Assembly (NCBI RefSeq): GCF_026241515.1
Contig: NZ_JAPHPW010000005.1
Location: 1 to 64,000, forward strand
Length of the DNA stretch: 64,000 nt
Source: Vibrio sp. 14G-20
GTDB taxonomy: Bacteria; Pseudomonadota; Gammaproteobacteria; Enterobacterales; Vibrionaceae
Direction: 5' to 3'
Shown here: in pieces, positions 47,747 through 57,828 of the stretch
How the letters are laid out: the number at the start of each line of letters is the position of its first letter
Position numbering within the stretch: the stretch's first letter is position 1
Notes under the pieces: model-generated
Database searches by the model: none
Told to the model about the DNA's origin: nothing
Seen by the model: the letters and a program-made list of their open reading frames with translations, nothing else
Program-made: the position numbers and the translations under genes

Positions 47747-50329
47747 ATGAGCAAGAAGAAAATCGTCGTTGTTGGTAACGGCATGGTTGGACACAAATTT
47801 ATCGACAACATCCTGCAATCAGAGAGTGATGAGTTTGATGTTATTACTTTTAGTGAAGAACCAAGGCTGGCCTACGACCGTGTTCAGCTGACGGCTTACT
47901 TTAATGGTAAAAGCGCTGATGACCTGTCATTGACCAGTGAAGAATATTACCAAAGCAACGGCGTGAACTACTTGTTGAACCAAAAGGTTGCCAAGCTAGA
48001 CACCGCCAATCAACAAGTCATCACTGAAAGTGGTCATGTTGAAAGTTACGACAAGCTAATCTTGGCGACGGGCTCTTTCCCTTTTGTTCCCCCTATTCCC
48101 GGTAACGACCAAGAACACTGTCACGTTTATCGCACCATCGAAGACTTAGACGCCATTGAGCTCTCAAGTAAAGGTAGCAAATCGGGCGTGGTGATTGGTG
48201 GTGGCCTGCTGGGCTTAGAAGCCGCAAACGCAGTCAAAAACCTTGGTTTGGAAACCCATGTGGTTGAATTCGCGCCTCGCCTAATGGCCGTTCAATTAGA
48301 TGACGGTGGCGGTGCCCTACTGCGCAGAAAGATTGAAGACCTTGGTGTGCAAGTTCATACCGAGAAAGCGACCTCGGAAATAGTCGACGGTGAAAACGCT
48401 CGCTACCGTATGAACTTCGCCGATGGCACCCATTTAGAAACCGATATGATCGTGTTCTCTGCCGGTATTCGCCCTCAAGATGAGCTAGCAAGAAGCTCTG
48501 ATGTCGAGATTGGCGAACGTGGCGGTATCGTGATCAACAATCACTGCCAAACCAATATCGACAACGTCTATGCCATTGGTGAATGTGCACTTTGGGATAA
48601 CAAGATTTTTGGCTTAGTCGCTCCCGGTTATTCGATGGCAAAAATTGCAGCTTCGCATATTGTCTCTGATGGTACTGACGACGCTGCATTCACGGGCGCT
48701 GACATGAGCACTAAGCTCAAGCTGCTTGGCGTCGATGTTGCCAGTATTGGCGAAGTACACGGCAAGACGGAAGGCGCTCAATCGTATACCTACAACGATG
48801 AAATTGAACAAGTTTATAAGCGCCTGATCATTTCGGCTGACGGCACAAAGATTGTTGGTGCAGTACTGGTCGGTGACGCAGAAGCCTACGGCTCGCTACT
48901 GCAAATCAAGCAAAACGATATGCCCCTTCCTGAAAACCCATCCGTGCTGATTTTACCTAACGTGGCCGATGATTCTGGCTCCGCTATGGGTGTTGAAGCT
49001 CTGCCTGATAGCGCTGTGATCTGTTCATGTTTTGATGTGACCAAAGGCGACATTAAAGACGCAGTATCTGCTGGCTGCACCACGATGGCGGCTCTAAAAG
49101 AAACCACCAACGCTTCAACTGGTTGTGGTGGTTGTTCTGCCCTGGCTAAACAAGTTCTCGATAGCGAACTGAGTAACCTAGGTGTGGAAGTCTCTAACGA
49201 TATCTGTGAGCACTTTGCTTATTCTCGCCAAGAGCTGACTGACATCATCCGCGTCAACAAAATCAAGACCTTCGATGAGCTGTTAGATTCTCATGGAAAC
49301 GGATTGGGTTGTACTGTGTGTAAACCCGCCGTCGGTTCGATTCTGGCTTCGTACTGGAACGATTACATCCTTGAAGATCAACATATCGAGCTACAAGACA
49401 CCAACGACATCTATCTTGGCAACATGCAAAAAGACGGCACCTACTCTGTGGTTCCACGTATTGCTGGCGGTGAAATCACACCAGATAAATTGATCGTGCT
49501 TGGCGAAGTCGCTAAAGAGTTCGACCTGTATACCAAAATCACAGGTGGCCAACGTGTCGACTTGTTTGGCGCACAGCTTAACGAACTGCCTATCATCTGG
49601 AAAAAGCTGATTGACGCAGGTTTTGAAACGGGCCACGCCTACGGTAAATCGGTTCGTACCGTGAAATCGTGTGTCGGTAGCACTTGGTGTCGATACGGTG
49701 TCGACGACAGTGTCGGCTTAGCGATTCGACTTGAAAACCGCTACAAAGGCCTGCGTTCACCACACAAGATTAAGTTTGCGGTTTCAGGCTGTACTCGTGA
49801 ATGTGCAGAAGCCCAATCAAAAGACTTTGGCATTATCGCTACCGACAAAGGTTGGAACCTCTACATCTGTGGTAACGGTGGTATGCGCCCTCGCCATGGT
49901 GACCTATTCGCCACTGATTTAGACGAAACCACCCTCCTTAAATACATCGACCGCGTTTTGATGTTCTACACCCGTACCGCAGACCGCCTACAGCGTACAT
50001 CGGTATGGATGGAGAACCTCGAAGGCGGCATTGAATACCTCAAGCAAGTCGTGATTGAAGACAAGCTCAACGTAGCTGAAGAACTCGAAGCTGACATCGC
50101 ACTCAATATCGAGAAGTACCAGTGTGAATGGAAAACTACCATTGAAAACCCTGAGAAGATGAAGCGCTTCCAGCACTACATCAACAGTGAAGAAATGGAC
50201 ACTAGTCTCTCTTTCATCAAAGAGCGAGAGCAACGTTTTCCTAAGCCGAGCTTGAGTGATGCTTCGAATTCAAAACGCGATGAAAAGCTCGCTAAAGCAG
50301 ACCAAATCGAAGTGACTGAGGTTTCATAA
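47747..50329 (+). CDS. nirB: assimilatory nitrite reductase, large subunit
   Basis: An 860-residue NADH-dependent enzyme that reduces nitrite to ammonium. N-terminal FAD and NAD domains come first (VVVGNGMVGHKFIDN, VVIGGGLLGLEAANAV). BFD-like 2Fe-2S segments follow near 425-545 (CSCFDVTKGDIKDAV, STGCGGCSALAKQ). Ferredoxin-like halves and the siroheme/4Fe-4S motif come next (SCVGSTWCRYGV, VSGCTRECAEAQSKDFG). All cluster Cys are present. Ribosome site AAGGAATGG precedes ATG 47747. First gene of nirB-nirD-transporter-kinase. Confidence 0.95.
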   Translation: MSKKKIVVVGNGMVGHKFIDNILQSESDEFDVITFSEEPRLAYDRVQLTAYFNGKSADDLSLTSEEYYQSNGVNYLLNQKVAKLDTANQQVITESGHVESYDKLILATGSFPFVPPIPGNDQEHCHVYRTIEDLDAIELSSKGSKSGVVIGGGLLGLEAANAVKNLGLETHVVEFAPRLMAVQLDDGGGALLRRKIEDLGVQVHTEKATSEIVDGENARYRMNFADGTHLETDMIVFSAGIRPQDELARSSDVEIGERGGIVINNHCQTNIDNVYAIGECALWDNKIFGLVAPGYSMAKIAASHIVSDGTDDAAFTGADMSTKLKLLGVDVASIGEVHGKTEGAQSYTYNDEIEQVYKRLIISADGTKIVGAVLVGDAEAYGSLLQIKQNDMPLPENPSVLILPNVADDSGSAMGVEALPDSAVICSCFDVTKGDIKDAVSAGCTTMAALKETTNASTGCGGCSALAKQVLDSELSNLGVEVSNDICEHFAYSRQELTDIIRVNKIKTFDELLDSHGNGLGCTVCKPAVGSILASYWNDYILEDQHIELQDTNDIYLGNMQKDGTYSVVPRIAGGEITPDKLIVLGEVAKEFDLYTKITGGQRVDLFGAQLNELPIIWKKLIDAGFETGHAYGKSVRTVKSCVGSTWCRYGVDDSVGLAIRLENRYKGLRSPHKIKFAVSGCTRECAEAQSKDFGIIATDKGWNLYICGNGGMRPRHGDLFATDLDETTLLKYIDRVLMFYTRTADRLQRTSVWMENLEGGIEYLKQVVIEDKLNVAEELEADIALNIEKYQCEWKTTIENPEKMKRFQHYINSEEMDTSLSFIKEREQRFPKPSLSDASNSKRDEKLAKADQIEVTEVS

Positions 50330-50388
50330 ATTTCATCAGGTTCATCAATAAAAAAATAAAAAACTCAATTTTAGACTAGGAGAAAGTC

Positions 50389-50733
50389 ATGGAAAATTGG
50401 ACAACCGTATGTAGCACCCGGGACTTAACCCCAAATGGGGGGATTTGCGCCAAAGTAGACGATAACCAAGTGGCTATTTTTTACTGCAAGCGCAGCGACA
50501 CGCTTTATGGGCTCTCTAATTACGACCCTATCGGCAAAGCGAATGTGATGTCACGTGGTATAATTGGTTCATTAAGCGGTGAGCCTTACGTAGCCTCACC
50601 CTTATACAAGCAGCATTTCCACTTAGAAACTGGCGCGTGCCTTGAACAACCAGAACTCAAGCTCATGAAATTTGAAGTTCGCAAGCAAGGTGAACATGTA
50701 CAAGTTCTCGCACCTCTTGCTATCGCCAGTTAA
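50389..50733 (+). CDS. nirD: nitrite reductase, small subunit
   Basis: A 114-residue Rieske-fold protein that partners NirB. It keeps the fold but not the 2Fe-2S ligands (ALS-type stretch here LSNYDPIGKANV), which is normal for NirD. SGEPYVASPLYKQHFHLETG is the characteristic core. It is 59 bases downstream of nirB with AGGAGAAA as ribosome site. Confidence 0.93.
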   Translation: MENWTTVCSTRDLTPNGGICAKVDDNQVAIFYCKRSDTLYGLSNYDPIGKANVMSRGIIGSLSGEPYVASPLYKQHFHLETGACLEQPELKLMKFEVRKQGEHVQVLAPLAIAS

Positions 50734-50757
50734 TAAACAGCCGACATCATCCTGCAA

Positions 50758-50771
50758 ACGCTTTAAAGCGT
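50758..50771 (+). promoter_or_regulatory. perfect 14-bp palindrome between nirD and the transporter gene
   Basis: ACGCTTTAAAGCGT could be a TTAA-loop RNA hairpin or a protein-binding site. It has no T run. It lies early in the 141-base gap before the transporter start. Confidence 0.45.
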
Positions 50772-50874
50772 GAGCAATTTCGGCATAGGGTTTAGCCACA
50801 TGAATGCGTTCGAATTTCGGAAGTAACGCACGAGCTAAAACCGGGTAATTTTCCAGATTTAAAGGATTTAAACC

Positions 50875-52344
50875 ATGGATAACACAAAATTTTCGCTGCT
50901 TTCATTTACGGGTAAGATGAAAACCTTACACCTAAGTTGGATGGCATTTTTTATCACCTTTGTTGTATGGTTCAACTTTGCTCCACTACTGCAAATGGTA
51001 AAAACCTCGCTTGGTCTTTCCACTGAAGAGATCAAAACACTCCTTATTCTCAACGTTGCCTTAACCATTCCGGCACGTGTCGCAATAGGCATGCTAACCG
51101 ACAGATACGGCCCAAGGTTGGTCTACTCTTCACTACTCGCGGTCTGTTCTATCCCTTGTTTTATGTTTGCTCTGGCAGACTCTTTCATTCAAGCGGCGAT
51201 TGCACGTTTCCTATTAGGTTTCATCGGTGCTGGCTTCGTGGTTGGTATTCGTCTTGTGTCTGAGTGGTTCCCACACAATGAATTGGGTACAGCTGAAGGC
51301 ATTTATGGTGGCTGGGGTAACTTCGGTTCAGCAGCTGCAGCATTCACGCTTCCAACTCTCGCTCTAGCTTTTGGTGGTGAAGACGGCTGGCGTTATGCGG
51401 TCGGTATTACTGGCGCAATGAGCTTAGCGTTCTCGTTTATCTTCTACAAAAACGTGTCAGATACACCAAAAGGTTCGACTTACTTCAAGCCTGCTCAAGT
51501 AACGGCGATGGAAGTGACATCAAAGGGTGACTTTTTCTTCCTACTTATTATGAAGATCCCAATGTATGCCGCTTTAGCACTACTGACTTGGAAGCTATCA
51601 CCAAGCAACATCAACATGTTGTCTGACATGGCAGTTTACTCTGTGTATGCAGGTTTGGCTGCGCTTTACGTGTACGAAGTGTCGCAAGTTTGGAAAGTAA
51701 ACAAGAACGTATTTAAAGAAGAAGTGCCAGAGATTCACCAGTACAAATTCAAGCAAGTTGCGGTACTTAACGTATTGTACTTCGCGACATTTGGTTCTGA
51801 GCTAGCGGTAGTTTCTATGTTGCCTCTGTTCTTCTCTGAAACCTTTGAATTAACACCAGTTCTTGCTGGTATGGTTGCGTCAGCTTATGCCTTTATGAAC
51901 CTAATGTCTCGCCCAGGTGGTGGTTGGATTTCAGATAAATTCGGTCGTAAACCAACACTGCTTATTCTAACGATTGGTCTTGCTATGGGTTACTTCGCAA
52001 TGGGTCAAGTTGACAGCACATGGCCTGTATGGCTAGCGGTTGTCGCGGCGATGGCGTGTTCTTTCTTCGTACAAGCGGGTGAAGGTGCAGTATTCGCAAC
52101 GGTACCTCTAATCAAGCGTCGTATGACAGGTCAGATTGCAGGTATGACGGGTGCTTACGGTAACGTGGGGGCGGTAGTTTACCTAACCGTGCTGTCATTC
52201 GTAAGTTACCAAACCTTCTTCTTAGTAATTGCAGGAACAGCGGTACTCGGCTTCGTTACTCTGATGTTCATGGAAGAGCCTAACGGCCAAATTGCTGAAG
52301 TGAATGACGACGGTAGCGTGACCTTGATTAACGTATCGAGCTAA
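50875..52344 (+). CDS. nitrate/nitrite MFS transporter (NarK/NasA type)
   Basis: A 489-residue transporter with 12 predicted membrane segments. The family's two glycine-rich nitrate signatures are visible: [17 protein letters not shown] near 145 and [15 protein letters not shown] near 430. Also seen are the MFS motif [12 protein letters not shown] and conserved Arg residues in [10 protein letters not shown]. It imports nitrate for NasA. Position between nirD and the kinase fusion places it in the assimilation operon. An internal hydrophilic loop (about 265-290) separates the halves. Confidence 0.92.
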   Translation: MDNTKFSLLSFTGKMKTLHLSWMAFFITFVVWFNFAPLLQMVKTSLGLSTEEIKTLLILNVALTIPARVAIGMLTDRYGPRLVYSSLLAVCSIPCFMFALADSFIQAAIARFLLGFIGAGFVVGIRLVSEWFPHNELGTAEGIYGGWGNFGSAAAAFTLPTLALAFGGEDGWRYAVGITGAMSLAFSFIFYKNVSDTPKGSTYFKPAQVTAMEVTSKGDFFFLLIMKIPMYAALALLTWKLSPSNINMLSDMAVYSVYAGLAALYVYEVSQVWKVNKNVFKEEVPEIHQYKFKQVAVLNVLYFATFGSELAVVSMLPLFFSETFELTPVLAGMVASAYAFMNLMSRPGGGWISDKFGRKPTLLILTIGLAMGYFAMGQVDSTWPVWLAVVAAMACSFFVQAGEGAVFATVPLIKRRMTGQIAGMTGAYGNVGAVVYLTVLSFVSYQTFFLVIAGTAVLGFVTLMFMEEPNGQIAEVNDDGSVTLINVSS

Positions 52345-52362
52345 CCACTCATTGAATCGGGA

Positions 52363-52398
52363 GAAGCACCAAGGTTGGTATCACCGCTTTGGTGCTTC
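52363..52398 (+). terminator. weak intercistronic terminator/attenuator
   Basis: GAAGCACCAA / TTGGTGCTTC (10 bp) encloses a 16-base loop between the transporter and kinase genes, followed by GTTCAGAGG with no T run. It probably lets part of transcription continue into the kinase gene. Confidence 0.5.
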
Positions 52399-52491
52399 GT
52401 TCAGAGGCTCTACGTTCACTAGAGCTTTTGTTCTTCCGAGGATGTTCTGTCAAGGAAGCGGAAAGAAGAGCAGTTAAGAAGAAGACCAGTT

Positions 52492-54282
52492 ATGACAATT
52501 TCATTCAGCCAAGGGCAAATCATCTCGCCAGAATCAAACAACCAGTTAACGCTTAAGTTTGGTGGTTATTCGAATCAAGGCGTACGTGATGAAAACCAAG
52601 ATGCCATCATTGTAAAACACCCCAGAACTCGCGCGGAACAAGAGTTGAAAGGCAGTGTTGCCTGCATAGCAGACGGCGCAAGTTGCAGTGAGCATGGCCA
52701 GAAAGCCAGTCACACCAGCGTGATGCAGTTTATCGACGACTATTACGCCACTCCCCAAAGCTGGAGCATTCAACGCTCGGCACAGAAAGTCTTAACTTCA
52801 CTCAATTCTTGGCTCTTCAACACGTCTGTTTCTAATATTCATCCCGCACAACAAGTGAACCACAATGCCCTCGTTTCGACGTTCAGCAGCGTGATACTCA
52901 AATCGAACACCGCGCATATATTCCATGTTGGCGATAGTCGTATTTATCTATTGAGAGATGGAGAATTACGCCAACTGACACGCGATCACACGCGTAAAAA
53001 TATGGGGCAGAAGCATTATCTAACACGTGCCTTAGGCATGGACAACCAACTCAACGTTGACTATCAAACCCTGCCTATCAAGAAAAACGACTGCTTTATC
53101 CTGACATCTGATGGGGTGCATGAGTTTGTCTCCCCCAACACCTTCAAGGAACACATCAATAAGCCTGGAGCGGATTTCGAATACGCAGCACAAACCATCT
53201 GTAACACTGCTTTAAGCCACAATAGCTCAGACAACGTGAGCTGCTTGATTGTGCAAGTCAGTCATCTGCCTAAACCTTCGCTCATTGAATTCCATGAAAA
53301 GCTGGCTAAACGCGCGATTCCACCAGCGCTAAAACTTGGCCAAAGCATCGACAACTTTATGGTCCTTGAGGTGTTATATGCAGGCTCCAGAAGCCATGTG
53401 TATCGTGTGATGCAGAAAGAGACCCAAACCGAGTTCGTGCTGAAAGTCCCTTCCGTTCAGTATCACGATAGCCCTTCGCAACTTCGTGCCTTCTTTAATG
53501 AACAATGGGCGGGGATCTTGTTAAAAAATAAGAGAGTAATGAAGGTTTACCCGACGCCAGAGAACTCGCAATTCTTATATCAAATCTGTGAGTGGGTAGA
53601 AGGCATCACGCTAAGACAATGGATGTACGACAATCCAAAGCCTTCACTCAAACAAGTTCGTGAGATATTAGAAAAGATCACACAGGGCATTCGCGTATTA
53701 CAACGTGCAGACATGGTGCACCGAGACTTAAAGCCCGAGAACATCATGATTCAGCATGATGGTGAGGTAAAAATCATCGACCTTGGTGCGGTGTTAGTAA
53801 GAGGCCTTGAAGAGGGAGAACACTCAGAACAAGACTCGACACCACTGGGCGCGGTGAATTACATCGCACCGGAAACCATTAAGCACAACACGGCCACCAC
53901 AAGCTCGGATCTGTTCTCTATCGCAGTGATCGGCTATGAGATGCTGACAGGCGAACTGCCCTACTCTGAAATGACGGCACAATCGCTCAAGCAATCTCGT
54001 CATCATCAGTGGGAATACCAACCACTCACGCAAAAGCGTGCTGATATACCGGCTTGGGTGGATTTGGTGTTACAAAAAGCCTGCGCGGAATCGCCAAGCG
54101 AGCGCCATCAAGTGTTGGGGGATTTTGTGGCAGACCTTTACACACCAAACCAAAGCTTGGTGAAAAGCAAAGCCAAACAACCTTTGATAAACCGAAACCC
54201 TATCCAGTTTTGGAAAGTGTTGGCTTTGTTGCTCGGCATTGTTGCCATTGTAGAAATGGGCTTATTGCTTGGTTCTAGTTAA
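52492..54282 (+). CDS. fused PP2C phosphatase / Ser-Thr protein kinase
   Basis: A 596-residue bifunctional protein. Residues 20-257 form a PP2C-type phosphatase with its metal Asp residues: Asp37 (VRDENQDA), Asp61 (IADGAS), Asp207 (TSDGVHEF) and Asp248 (SSDNVS). Residues 285-545 are a Hanks-type kinase with Lys318 (FVLKVP), likely alpha-C Glu337, HRD 410-412 (VHRDLKPENIMI), DLG instead of DFG at 430-432, and APE 459-461. The ATP-loop (YAGSRSHVYRV) is degenerate but usable. A single membrane segment near 573-593 anchors it with both enzymes in the cytosol. Similar fusions accompany nirBD in Pseudomonas and other proteobacteria. Targets are unknown. Confidence 0.9.
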   Translation: MTISFSQGQIISPESNNQLTLKFGGYSNQGVRDENQDAIIVKHPRTRAEQELKGSVACIADGASCSEHGQKASHTSVMQFIDDYYATPQSWSIQRSAQKVLTSLNSWLFNTSVSNIHPAQQVNHNALVSTFSSVILKSNTAHIFHVGDSRIYLLRDGELRQLTRDHTRKNMGQKHYLTRALGMDNQLNVDYQTLPIKKNDCFILTSDGVHEFVSPNTFKEHINKPGADFEYAAQTICNTALSHNSSDNVSCLIVQVSHLPKPSLIEFHEKLAKRAIPPALKLGQSIDNFMVLEVLYAGSRSHVYRVMQKETQTEFVLKVPSVQYHDSPSQLRAFFNEQWAGILLKNKRVMKVYPTPENSQFLYQICEWVEGITLRQWMYDNPKPSLKQVREILEKITQGIRVLQRADMVHRDLKPENIMIQHDGEVKIIDLGAVLVRGLEEGEHSEQDSTPLGAVNYIAPETIKHNTATTSSDLFSIAVIGYEMLTGELPYSEMTAQSLKQSRHHQWEYQPLTQKRADIPAWVDLVLQKACAESPSERHQVLGDFVADLYTPNQSLVKSKAKQPLINRNPIQFWKVLALLLGIVAIVEMGLLLGSS

Positions 54283-54314
54283 CGGTTAAGCTCTGAATAA
54301 TGGTTAAATGAAAG

Positions 54315-55319
54315 CTAGCCTCGTTTTACTAAGCTTCTCGGCACTAACTCAATACCAGCTTGATAGCGCTTAGCTGACGCGTTCAAAGCAAGTGCAAAAG
54401 CGCTGTCGGCAATCACTTCGAATTGCTGAGGTAGTGAATGGACTTTAAAAGGTAAGAAATCCAATAAACGGTTATCACCAAAGGTTGCTAGCTTCACCTG
54501 GTTGATCAGCTCTGGCTTTTCGACCATCACATCCAATACACCTTCTAGTAAGGTGTAAGACATAGTGACAATCGCATCGGGAACCGTGCCTTTTGCAATC
54601 CACTCTTCAAAAACCTCGCGTCCAGATTCTCTGTCAAAGTGCTCACCATAACCCACAACCATCGGCTTGTTTTCTGCTCGCCTTGTTTGTTGTGTGTGGG
54701 CTTTATTTGCCGCTTCAAAACCTAACTGACGTTCACGTGAGATATTTAAATCAGGTAGTGCGCCTATCAAGCCAACACTATGAATACTGTCATCAAGAAT
54801 CGAATGAGTCAGTTCAAATGCGGCTTCGAAATCTTCACTGATTACACAAGCAAAATGCTCATCATCTAACGGACGGTCAATCGCAATCACAGGCGTGCCC
54901 GAACTTTGCAGCTTTAAGTAAAACTCATTGGCGTCTGGCATTGAGCTCGCAACAAGCAAGGCATCGATACGACGGCTCACCAACGCTTCTGCTACTTTGC
55001 GTTCGGTTTCAGCATCATCATCAGAGCAACCAATCAGGATTTGATAGCCCACTTTACGTGAGTTCTGCTCGATCAGTTTTGCTAAACGCGCGTAACTGCT
55101 GTTTTCCAGATCAGGAATAATCAAACCAAATGAACGGCTATTACCAGCACGCAGCGACGAAGCAGCATGGTCTGGTCGGTAGTTATATTCTTCCACAACC
55201 GCCATGACTTTCTGCTGAGTCTTTTCACTGATTCTGTATTTCTGCGCCTTGCCGTTGATGACATAACTGGCCGTGGTTTTCGACACACCGGCTAGTTTGG
55301 CAATTTCATCTAGTGTCAT
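54315..55319 (-). CDS. fruR: fructose repressor / catabolite regulator Cra (LacI family)
   Basis: A 334-residue LacI-family regulator. ATG 55319 is chosen because it begins the HTH directly (MTLDEIAKLAGVSKTTASYV); the longer open frame to 55478 runs through operator DNA. KAQKYRISEKTQQKVMAVVE and RPDHAASSLRAGNSRSFGLI are Cra hallmarks. The effector domain would sense fructose 1-phosphate. It is divergent from fruBKA across a region with several Cra-type operators, so it likely controls that operon and itself. Confidence 0.92.
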   Translation of the reverse strand: MTLDEIAKLAGVSKTTASYVINGKAQKYRISEKTQQKVMAVVEEYNYRPDHAASSLRAGNSRSFGLIIPDLENSSYARLAKLIEQNSRKVGYQILIGCSDDDAETERKVAEALVSRRIDALLVASSMPDANEFYLKLQSSGTPVIAIDRPLDDEHFACVISEDFEAAFELTHSILDDSIHSVGLIGALPDLNISRERQLGFEAANKAHTQQTRRAENKPMVVGYGEHFDRESGREVFEEWIAKGTVPDAIVTMSYTLLEGVLDVMVEKPELINQVKLATFGDNRLLDFLPFKVHSLPQQFEVIADSAFALALNASAKRYQAGIELVPRSLVKRG

Positions 55320-55391
55320 ATGGGTGACCTGTATTTTGTGCGTAGGATCATATAACCAATCTTCTGATCCTTGGATTAGTTGAATTATATG

Positions 55392-55405
55392 CTGAATCGA
55401 TTCAG
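55392..55405. promoter_or_regulatory. Cra operator 1
   Basis: CTGAATCGATTCAG is a perfect 14-bp palindrome matching the Cra core TGAAnCGnTTCA. It lies 73 bases before the fruR start, so probably controls fruR itself. Confidence 0.8.
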
Positions 55406-55412
55406 TATAAAA

Positions 55413-55428
55413 GCTGAAAGGATTCAGC
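55413..55428. promoter_or_regulatory. Cra operator 2
   Basis: GCTGAAAGGATTCAGC is a near-perfect palindrome of the same type, about 22 bases (two helix turns) from operator 1, which would allow cooperative binding. Confidence 0.7.
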
Positions 55429-55582
55429 AAAATCTGAAAAGTGACTTCAATCATCCTTTTGAATGGATTGAGCGTCATTTGTCGTGATTCGATTTCTCGT
55501 TATTAAGGAAACTGAAATTACGACACGCAGCAAAACTATTTTGGTTAACAGAATTGGCTTTGCTGAATTTTTTTACATTGAA

Positions 55583-55600
55583 TGCTGAACCGATTCAGCA
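55583..55600. promoter_or_regulatory. Cra operator 3
   Basis: TGCTGAACCGATTCAGCA is an 18-bp near-perfect palindrome lying 93 bases before fruB. A further half site (CTGAATCGT) occurs at 55643-55651. Confidence 0.8.
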
Positions 55601-55692
55601 AGCATAAAGCAAAGAGTTAAGCTCCATGAATCTTGCTCTAGACTGAATCGTAGCGATACACAAATTCTCAAGCGATACGCTAAAGAGGCACC

Positions 55693-56826
55693 ATGCTTAA
55701 ATTATCAAAATCTGACATCACTCTTGGTCAAACGGCCGATGACAAATTCAAAGCTATCCAGAACATTGCTGGCGACCTAACCGCGAAAGGCTTAGTTGAC
55801 TCTGGCTACGTTGAAGGAATGCTGAACCGTGAAAACCAGAACTCTACGTTCCTAGGTAACGGCATCGCGATTCCTCACGGAACCACTGACACTCGTGGCC
55901 TAGTGAAAGAGACAGGCGTTGCGGTACACCACTTCCCTGAAGGTATTGATTGGGCAGACGGCAACCGTGTTTACGTAGCTATTGGTATTGCCGCAAAATC
56001 TGACGAGCACTTAGGCATCCTTAAGCAATTAACGAAAGTGCTAGCAGCAGACGGTGTTGAAGAGAAATTAAAGCAAGCGAAATCAGAAGACGAAATCATC
56101 GCCCTACTTAACGGCGAAGTTCAACTAGAAGCAGACCTAGACGCTTCTTTAGTTCAGCTACTGTTCCCTGCGAGCGACATGGTTCAAATGTCGGCAGTGG
56201 CGGGCGGCCTACTTAAGAACACAGGTTGTACAGACAACGCATTCGTTGCTGACCTAGTAACAAAAACACCGACTCACCTAGGCCAAGGCCTGTGGTTATT
56301 AGGCAGTGATAAAGGCGTAACTCGCACTGGCGTATCGTTTGTATCAACAGCCAACCATTGTGAGTACGAAGGCACACCTGTTAAAGCACTTGTTGCATTC
56401 GCCGCTTGTAACAGCGCGCACCAATCTATTCTGGCAAACCTAAGCAAGATGGTTTTCGAAGGTAAACAGCAACAACTGTTAACCGCTGATATTGCACAAG
56501 TGATTGGCCTTCTAAAAGGCGAAGCGGTATCTACAGCGTCTCAAGACGATGACAACTGCGCAGTATTCAAAATCAAAAACGCACACGGCCTACACGCTCG
56601 CCCGGGTGCAATGTTGGTTGCTGAAGCGAAGAAATTCGAATCAACAATCCGCGTTTCAAACCTAGATGGCGACGGAAAAGAAGTAAACGCGAAGAGCTTG
56701 ATGAAAGTAATCGCACTTGGCGTTAAACACGGCCACCAGCTTCAGTTTGTTGCTGAAGGTGACGATGCAGCACAAGCACTTGAATCGATTGGTAAAGCTA
56801 TCGCTTCAGGCCTTGGCGAAGGTTAA
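55693..56826 (+). CDS. fruB: fructose PTS EIIA-HPr fusion protein (FPr)
   Basis: A 377-residue cytosolic phosphotransferase. The EIIA domain is residues 1-145 with active His62 (IAIPHGTTDT). A central linker domain resembles a second, inactive EIIA-like unit (about 150-280). The C-terminal HPr-like domain is residues 289-377 with active His301 (HGLHARPG). It passes phosphate from enzyme I to FruA. First gene of fruBKA, downstream of the Cra operators. Confidence 0.95.
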   Translation: MLKLSKSDITLGQTADDKFKAIQNIAGDLTAKGLVDSGYVEGMLNRENQNSTFLGNGIAIPHGTTDTRGLVKETGVAVHHFPEGIDWADGNRVYVAIGIAAKSDEHLGILKQLTKVLAADGVEEKLKQAKSEDEIIALLNGEVQLEADLDASLVQLLFPASDMVQMSAVAGGLLKNTGCTDNAFVADLVTKTPTHLGQGLWLLGSDKGVTRTGVSFVSTANHCEYEGTPVKALVAFAACNSAHQSILANLSKMVFEGKQQQLLTADIAQVIGLLKGEAVSTASQDDDNCAVFKIKNAHGLHARPGAMLVAEAKKFESTIRVSNLDGDGKEVNAKSLMKVIALGVKHGHQLQFVAEGDDAAQALESIGKAIASGLGEG

Positions 56827-56835
56827 GGAATCGAT

Positions 56836-57813
56836 ATGTCTAATAAACAAATCAAAGCCGTTACCGTTACGCTAAACCCTGCTCTCGACCTGACTGGCGC
56901 TATCGACGCACTTAACGTGGGTTCAGTAAGCCTAGTAAACAAAGGCTCTCTGCATGCAGCGGGCAAAGGCGTAAACGTAGCAAAAGTACTTTCAGAGCTT
57001 GGTGCGAAAGTGACCGTGACAGGCTTCCTTGGTCGCAATAACGAAGAAGCGTTCTGCCAACTGTTCGAACAAATGGGCGCAACTGACCGCTTTATCCGTG
57101 TCGACGGTGCGACTCGCATCAACGTGAAATTAGTAGAGAACTCAGGCCAAGTAAGCGACATCAATTTCCCAGGTGTTCCTGTTGATACAGACGCGATTAA
57201 AGCGTTTGAAGAAACCTTGTTAGAACTGGCTGAAACGCACGATTACTTCGTGATTGCAGGCAGCTTGCCACAAGGTATCTCCCCTGAGCTTTGCGCTTCT
57301 TGGGTACAACGCTTGCGTGACCTAGATAAAAAGGTGCTGTTCGACAGCAGCCGTGACGCACTTAAAGCCGGTATCAATGCACAGCCTTGGTTAATTAAGC
57401 CAAATGATGAAGAGCTGTCTCAGCTTTTCAACGCAGAACTGACAACACGTGACCAATGCCAACACGCAGGCCAAGCCCTAAGTGAAAAAGGCATCGATAA
57501 CATCGTGGTATCACTTGGCGCAGAAGGCGTGATGTGGCTTAACCAAAGTGAATGGTTACATGCTCAACCGCCGCGTATGCAAGTGGTGAGCACGGTAGGC
57601 GCAGGTGACACATTAGTCGCAGGCCTATGTTGGGGTCACATGCAACAAATGCCAAAACCAGAACTTATTAAATTCGCCACTGCCCTATCTGCTCTAGCAG
57701 TTTCACAGGTAGGCGTGGGCATCACCAGCCAACAAGAGCTGGATTCAGTACTACAAAATATCCAATTACAGTCGCTTAGTGCTCCAACTAGCCAGTTAGA
57801 CATAAGCAAATAG
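56836..57813 (+). CDS. fruK: 1-phosphofructokinase
   Basis: A 325-residue PfkB-family kinase converting fructose 1-phosphate to fructose 1,6-bisphosphate. TLNPALDLTG, HAAGKGVNVAKVLSELG and STVGAGDTLVAG with catalytic Asp258 are diagnostic. It lies 9 bases after fruB with its own ribosome site (GGAATCG-type, modest), so translation is probably coupled to fruB. Confidence 0.95.
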   Translation: MSNKQIKAVTVTLNPALDLTGAIDALNVGSVSLVNKGSLHAAGKGVNVAKVLSELGAKVTVTGFLGRNNEEAFCQLFEQMGATDRFIRVDGATRINVKLVENSGQVSDINFPGVPVDTDAIKAFEETLLELAETHDYFVIAGSLPQGISPELCASWVQRLRDLDKKVLFDSSRDALKAGINAQPWLIKPNDEELSQLFNAELTTRDQCQHAGQALSEKGIDNIVVSLGAEGVMWLNQSEWLHAQPPRMQVVSTVGAGDTLVAGLCWGHMQQMPKPELIKFATALSALAVSQVGVGITSQQELDSVLQNIQLQSLSAPTSQLDISK

Positions 57814-57828
57814 GACAAAAGGTTTATT

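Noticed and set aside
55320..55478. N-terminal extension of the Cra/FruR gene by 53 codons
   Set aside because: The added residues are encoded by operator and promoter DNA, and the family starts exactly at MTLDEIAKLAGVS, ATG 55319.
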